Shown in pieces: positions 1 to 5,862 of a DNA stretch of 6,744 nucleotides (position 1 is its first letter; every line of letters begins with the position of its first letter). This DNA comes from Candidatus Neomicrothrix sp. UBA2110 (GTDB lineage Bacteria > Actinomycetota > Acidimicrobiia > Acidimicrobiales > Poriferisodalaceae). Below the pieces are notes generated by a model. That model was not told where the DNA came from and did not search any database. It saw only the letters and a list, made by a program, of their open reading frames with translations. The DNA lies in assembly GCA_002331465.1 (NCBI GenBank), contig DCYM01000226.1, forward strand, positions 1-6,744, written 5' to 3'. Both the position numbers and the translations under genes were made by a program.

Positions 1-1
1 C

Positions 2-220
2 GCCGTAAAGAAAGGCGAGGTCGTTCGCTGTGTTGTCGTACGCACACGAAAAGAACGGCGTCGTCCTGATGGCAGCTACATCCGATTCGACGAAAACGCG
101 GCCGTACTTGTAGATGACAACCGCCAACCTCGCGGTACACGCATCTTCGGTCCGGTTGGGCGTGAACTGCGAGACCAGCGCTTTATGCGCATCGTTTCAT
201 TGGCGCCGGAGGTCCTCTAA
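2..220 (+). CDS. rplN: 50S ribosomal protein uL14 (L14), C-terminal part
   Basis: This is the 3' end of the gene for uL14, a large-subunit protein at the subunit interface that contacts 16S rRNA in bridge B8 and lies near uL19. The window opens inside the gene. The readable frame starts at base 2 and gives 72 residues, about the last 60% of a protein that is normally about 122 residues. Family features visible are the basic RTRKERRRPDG stretch, then IRFDENAAVLVDD, then the C-terminal RGTRIFGPVGRELR and FMRIVSLAPEVL. The TAA stop shares its last base with the ATG of rplX (TAATG), so the two are probably translationally coupled. The gene looks intact as far as it is visible. Identification is secure; only the start is missing. 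Confidence 0.97.
   Translation, partial: AVKKGEVVRCVVVRTRKERRRPDGSYIRFDENAAVLVDDNRQPRGTRIFGPVGRELRDQRFMRIVSLAPEVL
208..213 (+). promoter_or_regulatory. Strong Shine-Dalgarno site for rplX
   Basis: GGAGGT lies inside the last codons of rplN, six bases before the rplX ATG. It is a near-perfect match to the 16S rRNA anti-Shine-Dalgarno sequence and confirms the rplX start even though the genes overlap by one base. Confidence 0.8.
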
Positions 221-528
221 TGAAAATTAAGAAGGGTGATCTGGTTCGTGTCTTATCTGGTAAAGACAAAGGGACTGAGGGACACGTCATGTCCGTGAAC
301 GTCGAAAGTGGACGTATCACTGTCGAAGGTGTGCATACCGGACGAAAGCATCAGCGCCCCACCCAAGGGAACGATCAGGGCGGAATCATCGATATCGCCT
401 TAACCATCAATGTTTCCAATGTCGCAGTCGTATGCCCGAAAACTGGTGAAGCAGGGCGAGTCGGCTACCGGATCGAAGGAGACACGAAAGTGCGCTACCA
501 CAAGAAATCAGGGGAGGAACTGTCGTGA
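220..528 (+). CDS. rplX: 50S ribosomal protein uL24 (L24)
   Basis: This encodes uL24, an assembly-initiating protein that binds the 5' region of 23S rRNA and sits near the peptide exit tunnel. The 102-residue product has the usual bacterial length. A KOW motif fills residues 3-27 (KKGDLVRVLSGKDKGTEGHV), followed by the conserved basic segment with GRKHQRPTQGN (41-51), GGIIDIA (54-60) and the VSNVAVVCPKTGEAGRVGYR region (65-84). The ATG is preceded by GGAGGT at six bases, so the start is clear. It overlaps rplN by one base upstream, and its TGA overlaps the GTG of rplE downstream (GTGA), a classic coupling arrangement in the spc operon. Nothing unusual is seen in the protein. Confidence 0.97.
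   Translation: MKIKKGDLVRVLSGKDKGTEGHVMSVNVESGRITVEGVHTGRKHQRPTQGNDQGGIIDIALTINVSNVAVVCPKTGEAGRVGYRIEGDTKVRYHKKSGEELS
511..518 (+). promoter_or_regulatory. Shine-Dalgarno site that fixes the GTG start of rplE
   Basis: GGGGAGGA lies within the end of rplX. Its GGAGG core is seven bases from the GTG at 525, but about 19 bases from the first in-frame ATG (537). The site therefore supports the GTG, not the later ATG codons, as the start of rplE. Confidence 0.7.
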
Positions 529-1094
529 ACGCGACAATGATGGAACCCCGGATGAAGGCGCTCTACCGCGACACTCTTCGGGACCAATTACAAACCCAGC
601 TCGATTTGCCCAACGTGATGCAGGTACCCACGATGAGCAAGATCTCTGTTAACTCAGGTGTTGGAGACGCACTCATCAACCGTGCATTTCTTGATGGGGC
701 GATGGAAGACCTAACAAAAATCACTGGTCAAAAGCCGGCGATCACAAGAGCGAAAAAGTCCATCGCCGCATTCAAACTCCGAGAAGGCAACGCCATTGGA
801 GCCAAGGTCACTCTTCGAAACAATCGGATGTGGGAGTTCTACGACCGTCTCGTGAGTTTGGCCATTCCCCGAATACGTGACTTCCGTGGGCTGTCACCTC
901 GTTCTTTTGACGGACATGGCAACTACACATTCGGCGTCACAGAGCAACTGATCTTCCCGGAAATCAGTTACGACTCCGTCAATAAAATCCGGGGCATGGA
1001 TATCACGATCGTGACATCCGCCACCAACGATGAACACGGCCGTGCGCTTCTAACGGCACTCGGGTTCCCATTCCGCACTGAGGGGCAGAACTGA
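525..1094 (+). CDS. rplE: 50S ribosomal protein uL5 (L5)
   Basis: This encodes uL5, which binds 5S rRNA, helps deliver it to the central protuberance, and contacts the P-site tRNA and the small-subunit protein uS13. The product is 189 residues, slightly longer than the usual ~180 because of a short N-terminal extension. Family landmarks are SVNSGVGDA (41-49), then the TGQKPAITRAKKSIAAFKLR block (67-86), GAKVTLR (93-99), RIRDFRGL (116-123), and YTFGVTEQLIFPEI (134-147). A GTG start at 525 is chosen because GGAGG lies seven bases upstream; ATG codons at 537 and 540 are in frame but badly spaced. The gene overlaps rplX by four bases (GTGA) and rpsN by one (TGATG). In the first conserved motif Ser occupies a position where I remember Met being common; this is probably neutral. 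Confidence 0.96.
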   Translation: MNATMMEPRMKALYRDTLRDQLQTQLDLPNVMQVPTMSKISVNSGVGDALINRAFLDGAMEDLTKITGQKPAITRAKKSIAAFKLREGNAIGAKVTLRNNRMWEFYDRLVSLAIPRIRDFRGLSPRSFDGHGNYTFGVTEQLIFPEISYDSVNKIRGMDITIVTSATNDEHGRALLTALGFPFRTEGQN

Positions 1095-1279
1095 TGGCTA
1101 AGAAGGCTCTTCGTAATAAACAGCAACGTACCCCCAAGTTCAAGGTGCGTGCCTACACGCGCTGTCGCCGATGCGCTCGACCGCGGTCGGTGTACCGCAA
1201 GTTTGGACTCTGTCGAATATGTCTTCGGGAAATGATTCACGCGGGGGAAATCCCAGGCGTGACCAAGGCGAGCTGGTGA
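1094..1279 (+). CDS. rpsN: 30S ribosomal protein uS14, zinc-binding type (S14 type Z)
   Basis: This encodes the short, zinc-ribbon form of uS14 in the head of the small subunit, a late assembly protein near the decoding region. It is 61 residues long, exactly the usual size of the type Z (C+) form and well short of the ~101-residue zinc-free form. The four zinc ligands are all present: C24-x2-C27 and C40-x2-C43. Between and around them are the family residues RCRRCARPRSVYRKFGLCRICLRE, here spanning 23-46, and the protein ends with the typical KASW. Its ATG overlaps the rplE stop (TGATG), with an AGGGG Shine-Dalgarno element at 1081-1085. An alternative zinc-free paralogue may exist elsewhere in the genome and would be relevant to zinc starvation, but that cannot be seen here. 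Confidence 0.97.
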   Translation: MAKKALRNKQQRTPKFKVRAYTRCRRCARPRSVYRKFGLCRICLREMIHAGEIPGVTKASW

Positions 1280-1292
1280 GGGGAGATATCAA

Positions 1293-1697
1293 ATGACCAT
1301 GACTGACCCGATAGCCGACATGCTCACGCGTATCCGCAACGCGCACCAGGGCCACAAGGACAAGGTTGAGATGCCGTCCTCGAAACTTAAAGAATCTCTC
1401 GCCGCGATACTCAAAGCTGAGGGGTATGTCGGTGATTACCAAGTAGCTGACTCGCAGGACCGACCAGGTGACACCCTGTCAATCGATTTGAAGTACACCC
1501 CTGACCGGAGTCGAACTATCTCTGGTTTAAAGCGGATATCAAAACCGGGTCTTCGCGTGTACACCAAGTCAAGCGATGTCCCCCGGGTCCTTGGCGGGCT
1601 CGGCATAGCCGTTCTTTCGACCAGTAAAGGCCTAATGACCGACAGAGAAGCTCGCCGCAACCGCATGGGTGGCGAAATCCTTTGTTACGTCTGGTAG
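1293..1697 (+). CDS. rpsH: 30S ribosomal protein uS8 (S8)
   Basis: This encodes uS8, a primary 16S rRNA-binding protein that organises the central domain of the small subunit. In E. coli it is also the translational repressor of the spc operon; whether that applies here cannot be judged. The 134-residue product has normal length. Visible landmarks are the N-terminal DPIADMLTRIRNA (5-17), MPSSKLK (27-33), RISKPGLRVY (81-90), and the C-terminal signature GLGIAVLSTSKGLMTDREAR (102-121), ending GGEILCYVW. The ATG at 1293 is preferred over the ATG two codons later because GGAG lies seven bases upstream. The spacer from rpsN is 13 bases. The stop overlaps the ribosome binding site of rplF. Confidence 0.97.
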   Translation: MTMTDPIADMLTRIRNAHQGHKDKVEMPSSKLKESLAAILKAEGYVGDYQVADSQDRPGDTLSIDLKYTPDRSRTISGLKRISKPGLRVYTKSSDVPRVLGGLGIAVLSTSKGLMTDREARRNRMGGEILCYVW

Positions 1698-1702
1698 GAG
1701 GT
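1696..1702 (+). promoter_or_regulatory. Shine-Dalgarno site of rplF overlapping the rpsH stop
   Basis: AGGAGGT begins inside the TAG stop of rpsH and ends four bases before the ATG of rplF. It is one of the strongest ribosome binding sites in the window. A ribosome terminating on rpsH would cover it, which favours coupled translation of the two genes. Confidence 0.7.
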
Positions 1703-1706
1703 AAAG

Positions 1707-2246
1707 ATGTCGCGTATAGGTAAAGCTCCCATTTCAGTTCCCGACGGTGTCACCGTTGAAGTTTCAGCAGGTGCTGTCAAAGTTTCGAGCAAGCAAGGTG
1801 AGTTGAGTCAGGAGATACCTGAGGGTATTCAGGTAGAAGTTCAAGACACCGCTGTTGCTGTCACTCGAACTGACGACAGTCGTCAGCAACGCTCGCTTCA
1901 CGGACTCACACGCGCCTTGGTCAACAACATGGTCGAAGGCGTTACGAATGGTTTCATGAAAGAACTGAATATTGTTGGAGTTGGCTACCGAGCACAGGCA
2001 AAAGGCAACAGCTCGTTAGAACTAGCTCTTGGCTTTAGCCACTCGGTGAAAGTAGAAGCGCCCGAAGGCGTCACGTTTGATGTTCCCGAACCCACGATCA
2101 TCAAAGTTTCAGGTATCGACAAACAACTTGTCGGGCAAGTCGCCGCTGATATTCGAGCGTTAAAAAAACCTGAGCCATACAAAGGCAAAGGCATCCGGTA
2201 TGTCGGTGAGCACGTGATCCGCAAAGCCGGCAAGTCCGCAAAGTAG
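1707..2246 (+). CDS. rplF: 50S ribosomal protein uL6 (L6)
   Basis: This encodes uL6, a large-subunit protein near the factor-binding centre and the sarcin-ricin loop. At 179 residues it has the typical length and the two tandem domains of the family. Landmarks are the N-terminal MSRIGKAPISVP, the RSLHGLTRALVNNMVEGVT segment (62-80), the linker with LNIVGVGYRAQ (87-97), and the C-terminal L6 signature PEPYKGKGIRYVGE (155-168). The start is set by AGGAGGT four bases upstream. It lies nine bases after rpsH and just before rplR. Nothing anomalous is seen. Confidence 0.97.
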   Translation: MSRIGKAPISVPDGVTVEVSAGAVKVSSKQGELSQEIPEGIQVEVQDTAVAVTRTDDSRQQRSLHGLTRALVNNMVEGVTNGFMKELNIVGVGYRAQAKGNSSLELALGFSHSVKVEAPEGVTFDVPEPTIIKVSGIDKQLVGQVAADIRALKKPEPYKGKGIRYVGEHVIRKAGKSAK

Positions 2247-2248
2247 GT
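2245..2248 (+). promoter_or_regulatory. Shine-Dalgarno site deciding between two rplR starts
   Basis: AGGT overlaps the rplF stop. It directly abuts the ATG at 2249, which is too close to function, but is six bases from the in-frame ATG at 2255. The spacing argues that rplR begins at 2255. Confidence 0.6.
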
Positions 2249-2254
2249 ATGAAC

Positions 2255-2608
2255 ATGACTTCACGAACCGCTCAGCGGCAACGTCGCCAACGGCGAGTCC
2301 GCAAAAAAGTTAATGGCACCTCTGGTTGTCCTCGATTGAGCGTTTTCCGTTCAAATCGACACATCTCAGCGCAAATCATTGACGATGAAGTGGGACGCAC
2401 GATTGCCGCAGCCTCTACCTCCGAAGCAGACTTGCGGAGTACCGCGACCAGCAACAAAGAAGCCGCCAGCAAAGTTGGTCAGCTACTAGCTGAACGAGCA
2501 AAAGCAGCTGGAGTCGAATCCGTGGTTTTTGACCGCGGCGGAAACAAGTACCACGGCCGTGTAGCGGCCCTCGCCGATGCAGCCCGCGATGCCGGGCTGA
2601 AGTTTTAG
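2255..2608 (+). CDS. rplR: 50S ribosomal protein uL18 (L18)
   Basis: This encodes uL18, which with uL5 binds 5S rRNA and anchors it in the central protuberance. From the ATG at 2255 the product is 117 residues, the family's usual length. An in-frame ATG two codons earlier (2249) would add Met-Asn, but the only Shine-Dalgarno-like element (AGGT) directly abuts it. The N-terminus is strongly basic (QRQRRQRRVRKKV), as needed for RNA binding. Family motifs are PRLSVFRSNRHISAQIIDD (26-44) and the C-terminal FDRGGNKYHGRVAALADAAR (92-111), ending DAGLKF. It sits eight bases after rplF and nine before rpsE. Identification is secure; the exact start is likely rather than certain. Confidence 0.95.
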   Translation: MTSRTAQRQRRQRRVRKKVNGTSGCPRLSVFRSNRHISAQIIDDEVGRTIAAASTSEADLRSTATSNKEAASKVGQLLAERAKAAGVESVVFDRGGNKYHGRVAALADAARDAGLKF

Positions 2609-2617
2609 GAACCAGTT

Positions 2618-3274
2618 ATGACTGACGCTAATCAGAACCAACCTCGCCGCAACGACGATCGAGGTAACCGCCGACGAGATGATCGTCGACGCGACGACAA
2701 CCCTAGGAATAGTGGCGACGATGGTCTCCGCGAGTCCAGAGTCATCGCTATCAACCGGGTAGCGAAGGTCGTAAAAGGTGGTCGACGGTTCTCCTTCACG
2801 GCGCTCGTGGTGATAGGTGACGGTGCTGGTCAGGTCGGGCTTGGCTACGGGAAAGCTAAAGAGGTGCCCCTCGCTATTCAAAAAGGCACTGAAGAAGCAA
2901 AGAAAAACCTTTTCCGTGTTCCGTTGGCTGGTTCGACAATCATCCACCCCATCTTGGGTGTGATGGGAGGGGGTCGAGTATTACTGAAACCAGCAGCCCC
3001 CGGTACTGGAGTGATCGCCGGCGGTGCAGCACGCGCCATTCTCGAAGAAGCAGGCGTCAACGACGTGCTCGCTAAATCTCTTGGTTCGTCAAATCACATC
3101 AACGTGGCTAAGGCCACCATTGCCGGTCTGCAAGGGTTGAAGAGACCGGATGAAATTGCTGCTCTGCGTGGCCTTTCTGCCGAAGAATGTATTCCTGCTG
3201 GCCTATTAGCGGCATATCTCGAATCGGAACGACAAGTTCTTCGATCTAAACCATCTGCTGAGATGTCCTCGTGA
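2618..3274 (+). CDS. rpsE: 30S ribosomal protein uS5 (S5) with charged N-terminal extension
   Basis: This encodes uS5, a small-subunit protein at the mRNA entry site that influences decoding accuracy and mRNA unwinding. The 218-residue product is longer than the ~165-residue E. coli protein. The extra length is mainly an N-terminal tail of about 36 residues rich in Arg, Asp and Asn with no hydrophobic core, so it is probably disordered. The double-stranded RNA-binding domain follows with RESRVIAINRVAKVVKGGRR (38-57), FSFTALVVIGDGAGQVGLGYG (58-78) and KAKEVPLAI (79-87). The C-terminal domain has GRVLLKPAAPGTGVIAGGAAR (119-139), VLAKSLGS (150-157) and IAGLQGL (168-174). TAGGA lies seven bases before the ATG. 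Its TGA overlaps the GTG of rpmD by four bases. Similar charged tails occur in other actinobacterial S5 proteins as I recall them. Confidence 0.96.
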   Translation: MTDANQNQPRRNDDRGNRRRDDRRRDDNPRNSGDDGLRESRVIAINRVAKVVKGGRRFSFTALVVIGDGAGQVGLGYGKAKEVPLAIQKGTEEAKKNLFRVPLAGSTIIHPILGVMGGGRVLLKPAAPGTGVIAGGAARAILEEAGVNDVLAKSLGSSNHINVAKATIAGLQGLKRPDEIAALRGLSAEECIPAGLLAAYLESERQVLRSKPSAEMSS

Positions 3275-3450
3275 GTGGTTTAATAGTCACTCAAGTTCGC
3301 TCAGCGATTGGCTCCAAACCGAAACATCGTGGGACCCTCAGGGCTCTGGGATTGGGACGGATTGGCAAAACTAACACCCTGCCCGACCGACCTGAAATCA
3401 GAGGAATGATTCAAAAGGTTGCGCACCTTATCGACGTCCAGGAAGACTGA
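3271..3450 (+). CDS. rpmD: 50S ribosomal protein uL30 (L30)
   Basis: This short gene encodes uL30, a small large-subunit protein found in many but not all bacteria. Reading from the GTG at 3271 gives 59 residues, the normal bacterial size. The product begins with SGLIVTQVRSAIGSKPKHR, then has the hallmark TLRALGLGRIGKTNTLPD (22-39) and ends with IRGMIQKVAHLIDVQED. The GTG start overlaps the rpsE stop in the four-base arrangement GTGA. Only a weak GAG Shine-Dalgarno element lies upstream (3260-3262), so translation is probably coupled to rpsE. No in-frame ATG could serve as the start, because the only Met is near residue 46. The gene lies where rpmD is expected, between rpsE and rplO. Confidence 0.95.
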   Translation: MSGLIVTQVRSAIGSKPKHRGTLRALGLGRIGKTNTLPDRPEIRGMIQKVAHLIDVQED

Positions 3451-3463
3451 AGTAGAGACACTC

Positions 3464-3955
3464 ATGCTCAAACCACATGACTTACAGCCGGCTCCCGGTT
3501 CCAAAAAGAAACCGAAACGCGTTGGTCGCGGTATCGGTGGTAAGGGTGGAAAAACCGCGGGCCGAGGCACCAAAGGCACTAAAGCTCGTAGCAAGGTTCC
3601 TGTCTGGTACGAAGGTGGCCAGCTGCCGCTCCAACGGCGACTGCCGAAGATGAAGGGTTTTACTAACCCGTTCCGCGTTGAGTACCAGCCGATCAACCTT
3701 GACACGATCACAGACTCAGGCCTTACTGAAGTTACTCCGGAGGGACTACTACAGAAAGGTCTTGTATCTAAGGGTGCGATGGTAAAAATTCTCGGCCGAG
3801 GGCAAATTGATCGCCCGCTGACCGTGAAAGCACACGCAGTGTCAAAAAGCGCGGAAGAGGCCATCTCAGCTGCAGGGGGTACGGTTGAGATCCTGCCGCC
3901 TACCTTCAAAGGTCCACGTCCGCCGGCGCGCGGCAACCAGCACACCAACCGATAA
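3464..3955 (+). CDS. rplO: 50S ribosomal protein uL15 (L15)
   Basis: This encodes uL15, a late-assembling large-subunit protein whose long N-terminal arm reaches into 23S rRNA. The ATG at 3464 gives 163 residues. The frame is open further upstream to an ATG at 3419, but that would overlap rpmD by 32 bases and add non-conserved sequence; the family N-terminus LKPHDLQPAPGSKKKPKR begins right at 3464. The Gly/Lys/Arg-rich arm RVGRGIGGKGGKTAGRGTKG (19-38) is followed by FEGG-like WYEGGQLPLQRRLPKMKGF (48-66). Residues 99-155 form the globular domain with the conserved KGAMVKILGRG (103-113). A weak GAG element lies six bases upstream. It is 13 bases after rpmD and 12 before secY. Confidence 0.95.
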   Translation: MLKPHDLQPAPGSKKKPKRVGRGIGGKGGKTAGRGTKGTKARSKVPVWYEGGQLPLQRRLPKMKGFTNPFRVEYQPINLDTITDSGLTEVTPEGLLQKGLVSKGAMVKILGRGQIDRPLTVKAHAVSKSAEEAISAAGGTVEILPPTFKGPRPPARGNQHTNR

Positions 3956-3957
3956 AC

Positions 3958-3962
3958 GAGGT
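3958..3962 (+). promoter_or_regulatory. Shine-Dalgarno site supporting a TTG start for secY
   Basis: GAGGT in the rplO-secY spacer lies five bases before the TTG at 3968, a good distance. The in-frame ATG at 3980 is 17 bases away from this site and has only a GGGAG one base upstream, which is too close. The TTG is therefore the better start. Confidence 0.6.
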
Positions 3963-3967
3963 TTACC

Positions 3968-5290
3968 TTGCTCGGGAGTATGCGCAACATATTTCGTGTA
4001 CCGGATCTTCGAGGGAAGATCTTGTTCACCATCGCCATCCTCGGCGCGTACCGGCTCGGATCTCAGGTACCTGTGCCTGGCATTGACTTTGATGCGATTT
4101 TGGCGCTGCGAGAACAAGCCGACCAGACCGGTGGCGTGCTCGCATTGCTCAACCTGTTTTCTGGTGGTGCCTTAACTAATTTCGCAATATTTGCGTTGGG
4201 GATCATGCCGTACATCACGGCATCAATCATCATTCAGATTCTGACTGTCGCGATTCCCCGTCTAGAGCAGCTGCAACAGCAAGGGGCAGTGGGTCAGAGA
4301 AAGATCACCCAATACACCCGATATCTCACCTTGGCCATTGCGTTTGTTCAGGCCACAGGAATCACGTTCATCTTCGGACGAGGGCAGGGAACAGCCCTCG
4401 GTAACACCAGCGCCGTGATCGTAATACCCAATTTCACGTTCGCTCGGGTCGCATTAGTCATCCTCTCGCTGACGGCCGGTGTCGCTCTGCTGATGTGGAT
4501 GGGTGAACTCATCAGTCAGCGGGGTGTCGGAAATGGCATGTCGCTAATTATCTTTGCCTCCGTCGTCTCAACGATTCCCTTTGATGGAGCGCGGCTTCGG
4601 GCCGTCCAAGGCAACTTTTACCTCGGAGCCGCCATTGTGGTTGCGATCGGGATGATGGTGGCAATCGTTTTCATCGAGCAGGGGCAACGCCGCATTCCCG
4701 TCCAGTTCTCAAAACGTCAAGTAGGGCGACAAATGTATGGCGGCCAAAACACCTACATACCTCTCAAAGTCAACCAATCGGGCGTTATACCTGTAATTTT
4801 TGCCAGTTCGATCCTGTTCTTGCCTGTGCTTTTGTCTAACGTCGCCAATTGGGGCTGGTTTCAGACGTTTGTCAACGACTACCTCACTCAACCCGACAGC
4901 ATCGTCTACATCCTCTTCTTCGGCATGTTGATCGTTGGCTTCGCGTACTTCTACACCGCGATCTCCTTCGACCCAGCGCGTCAAGCCGACAACATTCGTA
5001 AGCAGGGGGGCTTCATCCCTGGTGTTCGCCCAGGCCCACAAACCGAACGGTATCTCGCGAGAATCTTGAACCGTATCACCCTCCCCGGAGCTCTCTTCAT
5101 CGCATTCGTAGCTCTCATCCCAACGGTGCTCATTTCTCTCACAAGTGATCTCGGTGCCATGGGTGGCGGGGGAGCCGCTATTGGATTCGGCGGAGTGTCG
5201 ATACTCATTGCAGCTGGCGTCGCGCTTGAAACGATGAAACAGATCGACAGCCAGTTACTTCAACGCAATTATGAGGGTTTCCTCAAGTAG
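3968..5290 (+). CDS. secY: Protein translocase subunit SecY
   Basis: This encodes SecY, the channel subunit of the SecYEG translocon in the cytoplasmic membrane, through which SecA or ribosomes drive proteins outward or into the bilayer. The 440 residues match the family length, and ten hydrophobic segments can be followed, near residues 18-36, 58-95 (plug helix and TM2), 115-135, 156-180, 188-205, 217-237, 270-290, 312-332, 371-391 and 404-424. Signatures include VPVPGID (34-40), the plug LLNLFSGGALTNF (60-72), GIMPYITASIIIQ (78-90), MWMGELISQRGVGNG (176-190), VNQSGVIPVIFASS (268-281) and the cytoplasmic loop DPARQADNIRKQGGFIPGVR (335-354) with RPG used in SecA and ribosome contact. The TTG start is supported by a GAGGT five bases upstream. 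It lies between rplO and adk with spacers of 12 and 15 bases. Confidence 0.97.
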   Translation: MLGSMRNIFRVPDLRGKILFTIAILGAYRLGSQVPVPGIDFDAILALREQADQTGGVLALLNLFSGGALTNFAIFALGIMPYITASIIIQILTVAIPRLEQLQQQGAVGQRKITQYTRYLTLAIAFVQATGITFIFGRGQGTALGNTSAVIVIPNFTFARVALVILSLTAGVALLMWMGELISQRGVGNGMSLIIFASVVSTIPFDGARLRAVQGNFYLGAAIVVAIGMMVAIVFIEQGQRRIPVQFSKRQVGRQMYGGQNTYIPLKVNQSGVIPVIFASSILFLPVLLSNVANWGWFQTFVNDYLTQPDSIVYILFFGMLIVGFAYFYTAISFDPARQADNIRKQGGFIPGVRPGPQTERYLARILNRITLPGALFIAFVALIPTVLISLTSDLGAMGGGGAAIGFGGVSILIAAGVALETMKQIDSQLLQRNYEGFLK

Positions 5291-5305
5291 GCGTGGATCG
5301 ACCCG

Positions 5306-5860
5306 ATGACTCGACTCGTAATTTTAGGTAAGCAAGGAGCCGGCAAAGGCACTCAATGCGCGCTGCTCGTTAAGCACTATGGCATTCCGCACATCTCTAC
5401 CGGCGACATGCTTCGAGCCGCAGTCGCAGAAGGTACCGATCTAGGGCTACAAGCCAAAGAAGTAATGGAAGCCGGTGAGCTCGTTTCAGATGATCTCATC
5501 CTCGGAATCGTTCGAGAACGTCTCGCACAACCTGATGCCCAACTCGGGTTCCTATTAGACGGGTTCCCACGTACTGATGTACAAGCTCGAGAGTTAACAG
5601 CAATGCTTGCGCCCGAAGCTATCGACGTGGCGATTGATATTGAAGTTCCCGACAACGTCGTGACAGAACGAATGTCGGCCAGAGGCCGCACCGACGACAC
5701 TCCAGAAGCTATCCAGCGGAGGCTTGAGATCTACCAAACAGAAACCGTCCCTCTCTTAGAGTTCTTCTCATCACAGGGCATTCTGATCTCCGTTGATGGC
5801 CTTGGAACCGAAGACGAAGTGCAAGATCGCATTGTTGCCGCGACCGAAAGAAATCGTTAA
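5306..5860 (+). CDS. adk: Adenylate kinase, short-LID type
   Basis: This encodes adenylate kinase, the cytoplasmic enzyme that interconverts ATP plus AMP and two ADP. The 184-residue length and the missing zinc-finger insert mark the short-LID class. The P-loop is GKQGAGKG (8-15); the catalytic Lys is K14. AMP-binding STGDMLR is at 31-37, the FLLDGFPRT motif at 82-90, and the short LID with GRTDDTPEAIQRR at 127-139, providing the conserved Arg residues. Two positions in the P-loop usually held by Pro-Pro are Lys-Gln here (GKQ instead of GPP). I recall this variant from Acidimicrobiia-like actinobacteria and do not think it impairs function. The ATG follows a weak GGA element (5295-5297). It sits downstream of secY, as in Gram-positive operons, and a small ORF begins two bases after its stop. 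Confidence 0.96.
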   Translation: MTRLVILGKQGAGKGTQCALLVKHYGIPHISTGDMLRAAVAEGTDLGLQAKEVMEAGELVSDDLILGIVRERLAQPDAQLGFLLDGFPRTDVQARELTAMLAPEAIDVAIDIEVPDNVVTERMSARGRTDDTPEAIQRRLEIYQTETVPLLEFFSSQGILISVDGLGTEDEVQDRIVAATERNR

Positions 5861-5862
5861 CC

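Noticed and set aside
2249..2254. Use of the ATG at 2249 as the start of rplR
   Set aside because: The only Shine-Dalgarno element ends directly against this ATG; the ATG at 2255 has proper spacing and gives a standard-length protein.
2486..2947. A 153-codon minus-strand open frame across rplR and rpsE
   Set aside because: It is fully covered by conserved ribosomal protein genes on the other strand and has no recognisable motif or ribosome binding site.
3419..3463. Upstream extension of rplO to the ATG at 3419
   Set aside because: It would overlap rpmD by 32 bases and add residues unlike uL15; the family N-terminus begins at the ATG at 3464.
3301..4038. A 245-codon open frame on the minus strand under rpmD, rplO and the start of secY
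   Set aside because: It is antisense to three firmly identified genes, its translation shows no recognisable family, and its composition is Pro/Arg/Ser-rich as expected from a shadow of G+C-containing codons.
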